DNA from: Parvularcula dongshanensis
Lineage (GTDB): Bacteria; Pseudomonadota; Alphaproteobacteria; Caulobacterales; Parvularculaceae
Reading direction: 5' to 3'
NCBI RefSeq assembly: GCF_014199615.1
Contig: NZ_JACHOB010000004.1
Location: 124,001 to 188,000, forward strand
DNA: 64,000 nt
The position numbers and the translations under genes were made by a program. The notes below the pieces were generated by a model that saw nothing but the letters and a program-made list of their open reading frames with translations, searched no databases and was not told where the DNA came from. This document shows positions 25,299 through 36,138 of this stretch, piece by piece (position 1 is the first letter of the stretch; each line of letters starts with the position of its first letter).

Positions 25299-28200
25299 GT
25301 GCGCGGCGCTGCGGCCCGCTGCGCCTGCGTGGCCACGAGCCTGACCTCGGGCCTTGCCCTCTTCCTCTACCTCGCCATCTGCTTCGGGGGCGTTTCGCTG
25401 GGGCCTTTCGAGCAGACGGCGGCACGGCTGCTCTCGGATCGCGCAGGCTTGAGGGAGATGACGCTCGACGGGCTGAAGCTTGCGCGGGCGCCGGACGGCG
25501 ACGCGCTGACCCTCTCCGCGAACGAGGTGAGCGCCGAAGGTGCGGACGGCGGCGTGGACCTGCCCGACCTCGCCCTGCGCCTCGCGCCCGGCGACGTCAT
25601 GCGGGGCCGGGCCGTACCGCGCCACGTGGCGCTGAGCGGCGCTTCGCTTGAGGTCGTGCGGACCGAACGCGGCTTCGCCATCAAGGGCGGCGGGGCGGGC
25701 GGTGGCCTCCTCCCCCTCCTGCGGCGGGCCGAGGCGGGCGGCTTCGAGGGCGTCGAGGCCACGGGCGTATCGCTTCGTTTCCGGGACGAGGTCGCGGACC
25801 TCTCGCTGCAGGCCGAAGGCGCGTCCGTCCTGATCGAGCCGACGCGGCTTGGCTACAAAGCCCGGCTCGCCCTCAGCATGGGCGAGGGACGGATCGAGGC
25901 GCAAGCGGCCTTCGACCTCGAGGCGGCGACGTTCGAGAGCGTGCTGACGCTGAACAGCGCGCCGCTCGGTGCGCTCCTTCCCTACGCGGCGAAGGGCGGG
26001 AAGGCCGCGACCTTGCCGCTCACTGGCGAGTTCCGCCTCGGCGGCGGCTTCCACCCCTCCGCCGTCAGCGGCGCGTTCGACCTTCGCACGCCGGGCGGCG
26101 TCGTCGAGCTCGGCCCCCGCAAGCTCGAGGTCGAGGCCGCGCAGCTTCGCGGCCGCTACGAGGGGGCGGACGCGCTCCTCGCGGTCGACGGTTTCGCCTT
26201 CGAGGCGGGCCGCAGCCGCGGCGCGCTCTCCGGCGAGGTCCGCCTCCTGCGCGGAGGGCGCCTGCCGGTCTCGCTTCGCAGCGAGGAGCTCGTCCTCGCC
26301 TTGCCCGGCTTCGAGGCGCCCTTGGCGTTCGGGGCGGTCGAGGTGACGGGCGGGTTCGAGCCTGCGTCCCGGCGCTTCGCCATGGACGAGGCCCGCCTCG
26401 CCCTTCGCGACGGGCCGGCGCTCGGCGGCCAGCTGGCGGTCGATCTGCCGAAAGGGGGAGACCGGATCGGGGTCGTCGGCGGGCTGTCGGCGGCCGGACC
26501 GCTGAGCCGGAAGGACGTTCTCGCGCTCTGGCCGACCGGCCTCGCGCCCGGCGCCCGCCGCTGGACGCAGACCCATGTCGAAGGCGGTCGCATCGAAGCG
26601 TTCGGCATCGACGTCGCCATCCCGCGCGGCCACCTGAACGCCGGCGGTCGCCTGACGCCGGAGATGCTCGACCTGCGCTTCGCGCTGAGAGACGGAACCA
26701 TTGCCTACCTCGACGGCATGCCGCCGGTCACGGAAGCGGCGGCCGAAGGGCACCTGACCGGGGGCAGCTTCGAGATCACTGCGACGAGCGGGCGGACAGG
26801 CGGGGCGGCGGTCGAGCGAGCGTCCTTCGCGCTGCCCCGCTTCGGCTCTCCCGCCGCGCCGGCCGAGATCGCCGTGTCTCTGCGCGGCGCGGCCCAAGAC
26901 CTCCTCGCGCTCGCCGACGCGGCGCCCTTCGGTTTCCTCGGCGCGGCGGGGCTGTCGCCGGACGATTTCGGCGGCGAGGGCCGCTTCGTGCTCAACGTGA
27001 CCCGGCCTTTGCGGGACGGCGTGACGCGGGACGAGATGAGCGTCGCTGGCGAGGGCACGTTCGAACGGGCAAGCCTGGACGGGCTGCCCGGGGGCTTCGA
27101 CCTCACGGCCGCGAACGGGACGGTGACGTTGTCGGACGAGGCCCTGGTCGTGGAAGGAGAAGCGCTCGCGCGGGGGGTACCTGCGACGGGACGCCTCGAG
27201 CGGCGCTTCGGTCCGGAGGCGCCGAGCCTGACGCTCGAAGCGGCGGCGGCGCTGACGCCCGCGAGCGGCGACGCGCTCGGTCTGCCGGTCCGCCGCTACG
27301 TCGCCGGCAGCGCGCCTTTGCGCTTCGCCATGGCGGGCGAGGACCGGTTCGAGAAGGCGTCGATCCGCGTCGACCTGACGCCCGCGGCGCTGCGCCTGCC
27401 AGACTTCGGCGTCGCCAAGGCGGCGGGCGCCCGGGGGCGTGCCGCGGTCGACCTCTACCTGCCGAAGGACGCTCCGCCGCGTGTCCAGATGCTGAAGCTC
27501 GTCACCGAGGACGTCCTCGTGGAGGGCAGCGCCCTTCTCGATGAGGCCGGGGGGCTCGTTCGTCTCGACCTGCCGCGGGTCTTCGTAGCGGGGCACGCCG
27601 ATCTCGCCGCGCGCCTCGCACGGGACGGCCGCAGCCTCGACGTCGACGTCACGGGTCGCTTCGCGGATGCAGTGCCGTTGATCGACCGTCTCTTCGCGGG
27701 CGGGGGCACGGGCGGAAGTGGCGAGGGCGGAGCAGCCGTCCCGATGACGCTGACGGCGGCGATCGACGAGGTGAAGGCGAAGGGCGGGGTCCGCTTGAAG
27801 GACGTGCGGGCGGCGGTCGAGCAGGACGAGGCGGGGCTGCGCCGCGTCGACTTCGAAAGCGAGTACGGCGGGGGCGGGGCGCTGCGGCTCTCGCTCGGCG
27901 CGGACGCGCTCGGCGTCGGCCAGAAGCTCTCTCTGACGACCGACAGCACGGGCGACCTCGTCGATGCCCTCTTCGGTATCTCGTCTCTCACCGGCGGCAG
28001 CGGGCGTCTCGACGCGACGGTGATCGAGGGCGGTCCCGTCGCGGGCACCTTCGCGGCGGACGCGCTCACGCTGCGCGACGCGCCGGTCGTCGCCCGCCTC
28101 TTGTCGATCGGGTCGCTCGACGGCCTCGCGAACGTGCTGTCGGGGGAGGGGCTCTACTTCGACCGCCTGCGCGGCGCGGTGACCCTCGAGGACGGCGTGC

Positions 28201-28667
28201 TCGGCCTTCAGGACGCCCGGCTGACGGGCTCAGCGCTCGGGCTCTCGGCGAACGGCGCGGTGGATCTGTCGGATCGGGAGTTTGACCTGTCGGGCGCCGT
28301 CGCCCCCGCCTACGGCGTCAACTCCTTCTTGGGCGCCATTCCGCTCCTAGGCGACCTCCTCGTCAGCCGGGAGGGCGAGGGGGTGGTCGCCTTCGCCTAT
28401 GGGGTCGAGGGGCCAATCGGCAGCCCGACCATCTCCGTCAACACGCTGTCCGCGCTGACGCCCGGCATCTTCCGCCGCTTGTTCGAGCCCGTGCGGGACC
28501 GACCTTCGGTCGAGCAGCTGCTCGCCCGCGCACAGGAGGAGGCGCGGCTGCGCGAGGACCGGGAGACCGCGGCCAGCGCCGAGGCGCTGACCGAAGCGGA
28601 GGGCGAGGAACGCCGCCTGCACGCCCGGCCGCCGGGCCGAAGCGGCACCGGGCCGGGCGGGCGGTGA
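25299..28667 (+). CDS. AsmA/YhdP-like envelope protein (DUF3971 and AsmA C-terminal regions)
   Basis: Very large inner-membrane-anchored periplasmic protein of about 1,122 residues. One N-terminal transmembrane helix (SGLALFLYLAICFGGVSLG) is followed by long beta-rich repetitive sequence typical of the AsmA clan; GGFEGVEATGVSLRFRDEVA-type and C-terminal VDLSDREFDLSGAVAPAYG, SFLGAIPLLGDLLVSREGEG match the YhdP/AsmA C-terminal region. Members form hydrophobic-groove bridges for phospholipid transport to the outer membrane. GTG 25299 is chosen, just before the anchor; GTG 25224 would add 25 Arg/Ala-rich residues with no ribosome site. A 976-codon antisense frame is a GC-skew artefact. A VTT-domain membrane gene follows 61 bp downstream. 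Confidence 0.86.
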   Translation: MRGAAARCACVATSLTSGLALFLYLAICFGGVSLGPFEQTAARLLSDRAGLREMTLDGLKLARAPDGDALTLSANEVSAEGADGGVDLPDLALRLAPGDVMRGRAVPRHVALSGASLEVVRTERGFAIKGGGAGGGLLPLLRRAEAGGFEGVEATGVSLRFRDEVADLSLQAEGASVLIEPTRLGYKARLALSMGEGRIEAQAAFDLEAATFESVLTLNSAPLGALLPYAAKGGKAATLPLTGEFRLGGGFHPSAVSGAFDLRTPGGVVELGPRKLEVEAAQLRGRYEGADALLAVDGFAFEAGRSRGALSGEVRLLRGGRLPVSLRSEELVLALPGFEAPLAFGAVEVTGGFEPASRRFAMDEARLALRDGPALGGQLAVDLPKGGDRIGVVGGLSAAGPLSRKDVLALWPTGLAPGARRWTQTHVEGGRIEAFGIDVAIPRGHLNAGGRLTPEMLDLRFALRDGTIAYLDGMPPVTEAAAEGHLTGGSFEITATSGRTGGAAVERASFALPRFGSPAAPAEIAVSLRGAAQDLLALADAAPFGFLGAAGLSPDDFGGEGRFVLNVTRPLRDGVTRDEMSVAGEGTFERASLDGLPGGFDLTAANGTVTLSDEALVVEGEALARGVPATGRLERRFGPEAPSLTLEAAAALTPASGDALGLPVRRYVAGSAPLRFAMAGEDRFEKASIRVDLTPAALRLPDFGVAKAAGARGRAAVDLYLPKDAPPRVQMLKLVTEDVLVEGSALLDEAGGLVRLDLPRVFVAGHADLAARLARDGRSLDVDVTGRFADAVPLIDRLFAGGGTGGSGEGGAAVPMTLTAAIDEVKAKGGVRLKDVRAAVEQDEAGLRRVDFESEYGGGGALRLSLGADALGVGQKLSLTTDSTGDLVDALFGISSLTGGSGRLDATVIEGGPVAGTFAADALTLRDAPVVARLLSIGSLDGLANVLSGEGLYFDRLRGAVTLEDGVLGLQDARLTGSALGLSANGAVDLSDREFDLSGAVAPAYGVNSFLGAIPLLGDLLVSREGEGVVAFAYGVEGPIGSPTISVNTLSALTPGIFRRLFEPVRDRPSVEQLLARAQEEARLREDRETAASAEALTEAEGEERRLHARPPGRSGTGPGGR

Positions 28668-28728
28668 TTGACGCGAGCGCGCTGCCTGCGCCACCTGACC
28701 CCTTTGCCGAGGGAAGCGCCCGAAGAGA

Positions 28729-29484
28729 ATGACCTTGCCCCCCGCCCGCCTGACCGGACGGCTCGGCCGCTTCGTCAACAACATGGACCGCAAGGCGGCG
28801 ACTTCCGCCGCGGTGACGCTCGGGCTCCTCACCGTGATCACCGTCCTGCCCTTCTTCGGGGTCGAGCTCTTGGGCCTCGACGAAGCGCAGGTGCGGACGG
28901 CGTTCGCTCGGATCGCAGAGAGCCCCCTCGCGCTTCCGGGGGTGGTCGTCGTCTACTGCGTCCTCGCGTTCACGGGCTTCCCGCAGGCGATCCTGATCGC
29001 GGGCACGGTCGCGGTGTTCGGTGTCGAGCGGGGCATCGCCTACTCTTGGATCGCGACCATGGTGTCGGGCGGGATCACCTTCGCACTCGGCCGCCTGTTC
29101 GGCGAGCGGGCGCTCGGGCGGCTCTCCGCGGGGCGGGCGGCGAGCATGATCGCGGTCATGCGCCGGCACGGCCTTCTCGCCTCGGCGGCCGTGCGGGTCA
29201 TGCCCTCGGCGCCCTTCATCGTGGTCAACGCGGCCTGCGGCGCGGCGCGCATTCCGACCTGGAAGTACGCGCTCGGCACCGGGATCGGCATCCTGCCGAA
29301 GATCTTGTTCCTGTCGCTGTTCACCGGGCAGATCGACGAGCTGATGGGGTTCCTCGCGGGGCGCCGGGGGCACGACGTCGCGCTGCTCCTCGCCATCACG
29401 GCGGGGTGGATCGGCTTCCTTCTGCTCGCGCGCTGGCTTTACATGCGCCTCAAGCGCGGAACCTTGTCGGGTCTGTCAGAGTGA
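28729..29484 (+). CDS. VTT-domain (TVP38/TMEM64, DedA superfamily) membrane protein
   Basis: 251-residue polytopic protein with about five transmembrane helices. The VTT core is seen in GFPQAILIAGTVAVFGVERG, SGGITFALGRLFGER and VRVMPSAPFIVVNAACGAARI. DedA/VTT proteins act as lipid or undecaprenyl-phosphate scramblases or transporters. It lies between the AsmA-like gene and the mre cluster, so an envelope-lipid role fits. ATG 28729 gives MTLPPARLTGRLG; no strong ribosome site is seen. Confidence 0.86.
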   Translation: MTLPPARLTGRLGRFVNNMDRKAATSAAVTLGLLTVITVLPFFGVELLGLDEAQVRTAFARIAESPLALPGVVVVYCVLAFTGFPQAILIAGTVAVFGVERGIAYSWIATMVSGGITFALGRLFGERALGRLSAGRAASMIAVMRRHGLLASAAVRVMPSAPFIVVNAACGAARIPTWKYALGTGIGILPKILFLSLFTGQIDELMGFLAGRRGHDVALLLAITAGWIGFLLLARWLYMRLKRGTLSGLSE

Positions 29485-30624
<1,140 letters not shown>

Positions 30625-30727
30625 GTTGAGAGAGTTGTAACCTCGCGGGGGGAGCATCGGCCTTGCCGGGCGGCCCCCTGCCGGGATAACGCCCGTCCCA
30701 TCACGGGACAGTGATCGGCAGGATGCC

Positions 30728-31633
30728 ATGACGAGTCTGGGCTACGCGAAGCGCGATGGGCTGAGGCGGCGCGAGGAGCGGCGCTACGGGCTCATCTTCC
30801 TGACGGCCTTGTCCTTCTTCATGGTCCTGTTCAGCCTGTACGGCGCGCAGGCCTCGGTCTTCGAGAAGGCGCGCGAGAGCGTGCTCGACACCTTCGCGCC
30901 CGTGCTGAGCGTGGTCGGCGCGCCGGTCCGCTGGACCGAGGCGCGGGTCGGCGACGTCCAGGACTACTTCCGGATCAAGGCCGAGAACGAACGCCTGCGC
31001 GAGGAGAACGCCGAGCTTCGCACCTGGATGCACGAGGCGCTGACCCTGCGCAGCCAGCTCGCCTACTACGAGACCATCCTCGATACGCACCTTCCTGCGC
31101 CCGCAGCCTATGTCGACGCCGCCGTGATCGGCGAGAACGGCGGGCCCTACCAGCAAGCTTTGATCCTTTCGGCGGGCCGGGACGACGGCGTGCGCAAGGG
31201 CAGCGCCGTGGTGGACGACGAAGGGCTTCTTGGCCGCATCGTCACCGCCGGGCGGGGCGCGAGCCGGGTCCTGCTCCTCACCGACTATGAGAGCCGCACC
31301 CCGGTCTTCGTCGAGGGCGTCGGTGCCGAGGCGCTGCTCGCCGGACGCGCCGGCGGCTTGCCGGTGCTTCAGTTCTTCGCCGAGCCCCCCGCCGATCCCA
31401 TCGAGGTCGGCACGCGGGTCGTCACCTCTGGCGCGGGCGGACTCCTGCCGCGCGGCATCCCGGTCGGCGCGGTCGCGGCGCGGCCGGACGGCACGCTCGG
31501 CGTGGCGCTCTATGCGGACCTCGGCAAGGCGGACCTCGTCCGCGTCGTCGACTACGCCTTCCCGCAAGAGGTCGAGGAGCCCGCCGCCGAGACGACAATA
31601 TCGGCGTCCGAGGTCGCGTCGCTCGGTGGGTGA
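30728..31633 (+). CDS. mreC: Rod-shape-determining protein MreC
   Basis: Bitopic inner-membrane protein of 301 residues that connects MreB with the PBP2/RodA synthase. Basic N-terminus, transmembrane helix (YGLIFLTALSFFMVLFSLYG), coiled coil (IKAENERLREENAELRTW), then the periplasmic double beta-barrel domain (SAGRDDGVRKGSAVVDDEGL, ASRVLLLTDYESRTPV). The 103-bp gap after mreB contains a small hairpin but no convincing terminator. It overlaps mreD by 8 nt. Confidence 0.96.
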   Translation: MTSLGYAKRDGLRRREERRYGLIFLTALSFFMVLFSLYGAQASVFEKARESVLDTFAPVLSVVGAPVRWTEARVGDVQDYFRIKAENERLREENAELRTWMHEALTLRSQLAYYETILDTHLPAPAAYVDAAVIGENGGPYQQALILSAGRDDGVRKGSAVVDDEGLLGRIVTAGRGASRVLLLTDYESRTPVFVEGVGAEALLAGRAGGLPVLQFFAEPPADPIEVGTRVVTSGAGGLLPRGIPVGAVAARPDGTLGVALYADLGKADLVRVVDYAFPQEVEEPAAETTISASEVASLGG

Positions 31634-32150
31634 GCTGAATCAGTCGGAGGCGAGCCCCTGGGCTTTGATCGCGCCGGCGCTCGTTCTGTTGGCTGCGATC
31701 CTCCTCCTGAGCGTGCCGCTTCGGCTGTTCCAAGGCGTCGTGCCGACGCCGATCCTGCCGCTCGCCGTCGTCTTTCTCTACGGTCTCTACGACCCGCGGA
31801 GCCTGCCTGCGCCCGTGGTCTTCGCGGGGGGGCTCCTGCACGATCTGCTCTATGGCGGACCCATCGGGCCCTGGGCGTCGGTCTACCTGCTCGGTCTCGT
31901 GCTGATCTCAGGCCAGCGGACCTACTTCGCCGGGCGGGTGAGGGACGTGGTTTGGGCCGGCTTCTGGGTCGTGCTCCTGGTCTCGATGATCGTTCTTTGG
32001 GCAGAGATGTCGCTGCTGACCGGTGCCTGGCTGCCGATCCTGCCGGCGGCGGGGCAGTTCGCGGTCACGGGGCTTCTCTATCCGCTCTGCGCCTATGCCT
32101 TCTTCGCGCTGCGCGCGCGGGCGGGCGTGCGGGAGGAGTGGCAGGTATGA
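31626..32150 (+). CDS. mreD: Rod-shape-determining protein MreD
   Basis: Small polytopic membrane protein of the elongasome, 174 residues, with five or so transmembrane helices (APALVLLAAILLLSVPLRLF, PILPLAVVFLYGLYDP, VVWAGFWVVLLVSMIVLW). GTG 31626 is chosen because it lies inside the mreC end and precedes the first helix; in-frame sequence further upstream is an mreC shadow. Position between mreC and mrdA supports the assignment. Confidence 0.92.
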   Translation: MGELNQSEASPWALIAPALVLLAAILLLSVPLRLFQGVVPTPILPLAVVFLYGLYDPRSLPAPVVFAGGLLHDLLYGGPIGPWASVYLLGLVLISGQRTYFAGRVRDVVWAGFWVVLLVSMIVLWAEMSLLTGAWLPILPAAGQFAVTGLLYPLCAYAFFALRARAGVREEWQV

Positions 32151-32157
32151 GGCTCGG

Positions 32158-34128
32158 ATGCGCGTAGAACCCTTCGACACGCAGCGTGCGATGATCTTCA
32201 ACCGCCGCGCCCTGATCGTGGCGGGCGGCGCCTTCGGCCTGTTCGGCGGCGTCGGCGCGCGCCTCTATCACCTCCAAGTGCGCGCGCATGACGACTACGC
32301 CGCGCTCGCCGACGACAACCAGTTCAACCAACGGGTCGTCGTGCCTCTGCGCGGCGAGATCCTCGACCGCTACGGCCACCTCGTCGCGACCAACGCGCAG
32401 GACTTCCGCGTCGTTCTGATCCCCGAGCGCACCGGCAGCGTCGCGCAGTCGCTCGCAAGGCTCGAGCAGATCGTACCCCTGACCGAAGCGCAGCGCGCGC
32501 GCGTCCTGCGGGACGTGCAGCGGCAGACCGCCTTCACGCCGATCCAGGTGGCGCAGGGCCTGACTTGGGATCAGTTCGCGGCGATCAACTACCGCGCGGA
32601 CGAGCTGCCGGGCATTCAGCCCGAGGTCGGCATGGCGCGCAGCTATCCCGACGCCGGCGCGGTCGCCTTCGTCACGGGCTATGTCGGCTCCGCGACGGAC
32701 CGCGACCTCGAAGCGGCGCCGGACGAGGAGACGAAGCTCCTCTACCGCCAGCCCGGTTTCAAGCTCGGCAAGGCCGGGCTCGAGCACACCTTCGACGACG
32801 GCCTGCGCGGCGAGCAGGGTTCGATGACCGTACAGGTCAACGCCCACGGCCGGGTGATCGAGGAGATCGCGAACAAGGGCCACGCGCCGGCGCAGGGCGA
32901 GTCCCTCGGTCTCACCATCGATACGGAGCTTCAGCGTCACACGCTCGAGGTTCTGGGCCGCGATTACGGCGAGTATCCGGAAGACGTCGAGCACCATACG
33001 AGCGCCTCCGCCGTGGTGATCGACGCGTGGACCGGAGACGTCGTCGTCATGGCCTCGGCGCCGGCCTACGATCCGAACGACTTCACCTCCGGCATACCGG
33101 CGTCGCTCTGGCGCGACCTCAATGCGAGCCCGCTCAAGCCGCTCCTCAACAAGCCGGTCGCGGGCGCGTACCCGCCGGGTTCGACGTTCAAGACGATCAC
33201 GGCCATCGCGGCGCAGGAGGCGGGCATCGCGCCCTCGACGCGCTTCCACTGCTCGGGCGTCTTCAACTTCGCCGGCAACCCGTTCCGTTGCTGGAAGCGA
33301 GGCGGGCACGGCAGCCTGGCGATGGAGGACTCGCTCAAGCATTCCTGCGACGTCTACTACTTCAACCTCGCGACCAAGCTCGACATCGACCACATCGCGG
33401 ACGTCGCCCGCCGCTACGGCCTCGGCCAGACCTACGACCTCGGGATCGGCGCCGAGGCGAAGGGCACCATCCCGGATCGGGCGTGGAAGGCCGCCTACTA
33501 CCGCTCCACCCCCGCCAACCAGAAGTGGTTCGCCGGCGAGACCCTTTCGGTCGCGATCGGGCAGGGCGCGGTGACGGCGACCCCGCTGCAGCTCGCGGTG
33601 ATGGCGGCCCGCCTCGCCACGGGCAACGCGGTCACGCCGCGCCTCGTGCGGACCGAGGGCGAGGAGGTGATCGCGCCGCCCAGCTTCGCGAGGGTGTCCG
33701 GCGATACGGACGACCTGGACGTCGTCCGCGCGGGCATGAACGCGGTCGTCAACGAGTGGGGCACGGCCGCCCGCTCCTCGCTCCAGCCCGATTGGATGAT
33801 GGCGGGAAAGACCGGCACCAGCCAGGTGCGGAGCCTGACGCGCGACCCCGTGACGGGGCGGGTGCTGTCCAATGACGAGCTGCCCTGGAGCCACCGCGAC
33901 CATGCGCTCTTCGTCTGCTTCGCGCCCTATGACAGCCCGCGCTACGCCGCCGCGGTCGTGGTCGAACACGGCGGCTCGGGCAGCAAGTCGGCGGGGCCGC
34001 GCGCGCGCGACATCATGCGCGCCGTCCTCGAGAAGGACCCCGGCAACACGGACCGGCACCGCCTCTGGCGGCCGGGCATGAAGCCGCTGCGGCCCGGCCT
34101 TCAGACCGCCTCGCTCGGCGCGTTCTGA
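32158..34128 (+). CDS. mrdA: Penicillin-binding protein 2 (elongation transpeptidase)
   Basis: Class B PBP, D,D-transpeptidase for lateral wall synthesis. 656 residues from ATG 32158 with GAGG upstream. One transmembrane helix (RALIVAGGAFGLFGGVGARL), pedestal domain with RGEILDRYGHLVATN, then the transpeptidase domain: active-site Ser342 in GSTFK, SCD at 396-398 (SxN/SxD motif) and KTG at 551-553. All three penicillin-binding motifs are intact. It overlaps rodA by one base (TGATG), implying coupled production of the synthase pair. Confidence 0.97.
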   Translation: MRVEPFDTQRAMIFNRRALIVAGGAFGLFGGVGARLYHLQVRAHDDYAALADDNQFNQRVVVPLRGEILDRYGHLVATNAQDFRVVLIPERTGSVAQSLARLEQIVPLTEAQRARVLRDVQRQTAFTPIQVAQGLTWDQFAAINYRADELPGIQPEVGMARSYPDAGAVAFVTGYVGSATDRDLEAAPDEETKLLYRQPGFKLGKAGLEHTFDDGLRGEQGSMTVQVNAHGRVIEEIANKGHAPAQGESLGLTIDTELQRHTLEVLGRDYGEYPEDVEHHTSASAVVIDAWTGDVVVMASAPAYDPNDFTSGIPASLWRDLNASPLKPLLNKPVAGAYPPGSTFKTITAIAAQEAGIAPSTRFHCSGVFNFAGNPFRCWKRGGHGSLAMEDSLKHSCDVYYFNLATKLDIDHIADVARRYGLGQTYDLGIGAEAKGTIPDRAWKAAYYRSTPANQKWFAGETLSVAIGQGAVTATPLQLAVMAARLATGNAVTPRLVRTEGEEVIAPPSFARVSGDTDDLDVVRAGMNAVVNEWGTAARSSLQPDWMMAGKTGTSQVRSLTRDPVTGRVLSNDELPWSHRDHALFVCFAPYDSPRYAAAVVVEHGGSGSKSAGPRARDIMRAVLEKDPGNTDRHRLWRPGMKPLRPGLQTASLGAF

Positions 34129-35273
34129 TGGCGCTCGCTCTGCCCGACCGCCGCCTCGGCATCAGGGGCCGGCTGATGCGGCTGAACTGGCTGCTGATCG
34201 CCCTCCTGACGGTCATCGCCTCGATCGGCGTGGTCACGCTCTACTCCGTCGCCGACGGGTCTTGGTCGCCCTACGCCTCACGCCACGTCATTCGGTTCTG
34301 CGCCGCGCTCGTGCTGCTCGTGGGGGTCGGCATCACGCCGCTGAGGTTCTGGCTCTGGATCGCCTACCCGGCCTATTTCGGCGCGCTCGCCCTCCTCCTT
34401 CTCGTCCCCCTGATCGGGGAGACCAACATGGGCGCCGAGCGGTGGATCGCGGTGGGGAGCTTCCAGCTTCAACCCTCGGAGTTGATGAAGGTCGCGCTCG
34501 TCCTCGCTCTGGCGCGGTACTATCACGGCCTGGAGTTCAAGCGCGTCTCCCATCCCTTCGGGCTCATCCCGCCGCTCCTCATGATCGGTGCGCCGACCGG
34601 CCTCGTCTTTCTGCAACCCGACCTCGGCACCGCGATCCTCGTGGCCTTGTCGGGCTTCAGCGTCATGCTGCTCGCCGGCCTCTCCTGGCGTTGGGTCGTC
34701 GTCGGGGCGATCGCAGGGTTCGCAGCCGTCGTCACCGCCATCCAGACAGGCCTCATTCAGGCTTATCAATGGGGGCGGATCACCGCCTTCCTCGATCCCA
34801 CCGTCGATCCTCTCGGCGCGAACTACCACGCCAACCAGTCGAAGATCGCGATCGGCTCGGGCGGCATCGACGGCAAGGGGTTCATGGAGGGCACGCAGAG
34901 TCAGCTCGGCTTCCTGCCCGAGATGCACACCGACTTCATCTTCACCATCTACGGCGAGGAGTTCGGACTGATCGGGGCGCTCGGGCTTCTGGGCCTGTAC
35001 TTCGGCACCTTCCTCGTCGCGATGAACATCGCCATGCGGGCGAAGTCCCACTTCGGCAGGCTCCTCACCATGGGGATCGCGCTGACCTTCGTGATGTACG
35101 TCCTCATCAACACCGGCATGGTGATGGGCCTCGCCCCGGTCGTCGGCGTGCCATTGCCGCTCGTGTCCTACGGCGGAACGGTGATGATCGCGATGATGGG
35201 CGGCTTCGGTCTGGTGATGTCGACCTGGATCTACCGAAACCAAGACACGCTGCGGACGCAGGGCGCGTTCTAG
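34128..35273 (+). CDS. rodA: Peptidoglycan glycosyltransferase RodA (SEDS family)
   Basis: Polymerises lipid II together with PBP2. 381 residues, about ten transmembrane helices. SEDS signatures include TNMGAERWIAVGSFQLQPSE with the conserved LQPSE/LMK segment, FLQPDLGTAILVALSG, and EFGLIGALGLLGLYFGTFLV with the C-terminal GVPLPLVSYGG motif. Last gene of the mre/mrd operon; the next gene, hpf, begins 85 bp later with its own possible promoter. Confidence 0.97.
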   Translation: MALALPDRRLGIRGRLMRLNWLLIALLTVIASIGVVTLYSVADGSWSPYASRHVIRFCAALVLLVGVGITPLRFWLWIAYPAYFGALALLLLVPLIGETNMGAERWIAVGSFQLQPSELMKVALVLALARYYHGLEFKRVSHPFGLIPPLLMIGAPTGLVFLQPDLGTAILVALSGFSVMLLAGLSWRWVVVGAIAGFAAVVTAIQTGLIQAYQWGRITAFLDPTVDPLGANYHANQSKIAIGSGGIDGKGFMEGTQSQLGFLPEMHTDFIFTIYGEEFGLIGALGLLGLYFGTFLVAMNIAMRAKSHFGRLLTMGIALTFVMYVLINTGMVMGLAPVVGVPLPLVSYGGTVMIAMMGGFGLVMSTWIYRNQDTLRTQGAF

Positions 35274-35304
35274 GACGAGCCGCAGCGATCACTGCGCCCT
35301 AGGT

Positions 35305-35333
35305 TTGCTGGCGCACCCTGCGCGCGCCATATC
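35305..35333 (+). promoter_or_regulatory. Possible hpf promoter
   Basis: TTGCTG (35305-35310) and CATATC (35328-35333) are separated by exactly 17 bp, placing a start site about 20 bases before the hpf ribosome site GGAGG. Partial matches to sigma-70 consensus only. Confidence 0.3.
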
Positions 35334-35358
35334 GAGAGCCCGCACACGGAGGACCTCG

Positions 35359-35952
35359 ATGGACATACAGATCTCAGGCCGCGCGATGGATCTCGGCGAA
35401 GCGCTTCAGCAGCACGTGCGCGAAGCGGTCGAAGCCGGCGTCACCAAGTATATCGGTCGACCGGCCGAGGCGACCGTCACCTTCGGGAAGACGAACGCCA
35501 AGCTGGCCGACATGCGCGGTCGAGAGTTCACCTGCGAGATCGTCCTCCACCTCGCCTCCGGCGTGTTCCTGAACACCGAGGGCCATGCCGCGGACGCTCA
35601 CTCCGCCTTCGATGAGGCGATGGAGAAGCTCGACAAGCGCGTGCGCCGCTACAAGCGCCGGCTCACCGATCACCACAACTCGCAGAAGGATCCGCTGCCC
35701 GCCGAGGCGGGCTCGTCCTACGTCCTGCAAGCGCCGCAGCTCGACGAGGAAGAAACGGACGATCCGCCGCTCGTCATCGCCGAGGCGCCGGCCACGCTGC
35801 GCCGGATGACGGTGTCGGACGCGGTCGTTCAACTCGACATCGGCAAGGACCCGGTGGTGATGTTCAGGAACGCGGTCTCAGGCGACCTGTCCGTCGTCTA
35901 TCGCCGCGAAGACGGCAATATCGGCTGGATCGAGGGGCAGAACAGAGCGTGA
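35359..35952 (+). CDS. hpf: Long-form ribosome hibernation promoting factor (HPF)
   Basis: Dimerises 70S ribosomes into inactive 100S particles in stasis. 197 residues: N-terminal S30AE domain (MDIQISGRAMDLGEALQQHV, AHSAFDEAMEKLDKRVRRYK), a flexible linker, then the C-terminal dimerisation domain (VVQLDIGKDPVVMFRNAVSG, DGNIGWIEG), which defines the long form. ATG 35359 has GGAGG seven bases upstream. It is followed by ptsN as in many alphaproteobacteria, but rpoN, usually just upstream, is replaced here by rodA. Confidence 0.95.
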   Translation: MDIQISGRAMDLGEALQQHVREAVEAGVTKYIGRPAEATVTFGKTNAKLADMRGREFTCEIVLHLASGVFLNTEGHAADAHSAFDEAMEKLDKRVRRYKRRLTDHHNSQKDPLPAEAGSSYVLQAPQLDEEETDDPPLVIAEAPATLRRMTVSDAVVQLDIGKDPVVMFRNAVSGDLSVVYRREDGNIGWIEGQNRA

Positions 35953-35982
35953 AGATCCTTTGAGCACGAATCCGAGACCGCG

Positions 35983-36011
35983 CTGACTCGGGCTTCTGTT
36001 CACCTTATATT
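35983..36011 (+). promoter_or_regulatory. Possible ptsN promoter
   Basis: CTGACT (35983-35988), 17-bp spacer, TATATT (36006-36011) in the 186-bp hpf-ptsN gap. It is four of six at -35 and good at -10. It would give ptsN a leader of about 120 bases and its own expression control. Confidence 0.3.
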
Positions 36012-36138
36012 CGCATCGCTGCGGCAGCGGGCGTCGAGCCCGCGACCGGCCCGGCTCTTGCTGGACGGACCGCAAGCAAAGGCGTACACGCGCCGAACGC
36101 CCTCAGGGCGGGATTCGGGGCTGTACGAACGGCGAGTT

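Noticed and set aside
24666-27596. 976-codon minus-strand frame
   Set aside because: Antisense to the AsmA-like gene; Arg/Ala/Glu-rich with no motif, caused by high GC at third positions.
30686-30715. Hairpin between mreB and mreC as a terminator
   Set aside because: Only a 5-bp stem (GTCCC/GGGAC) without T-run, and the operon logically continues.
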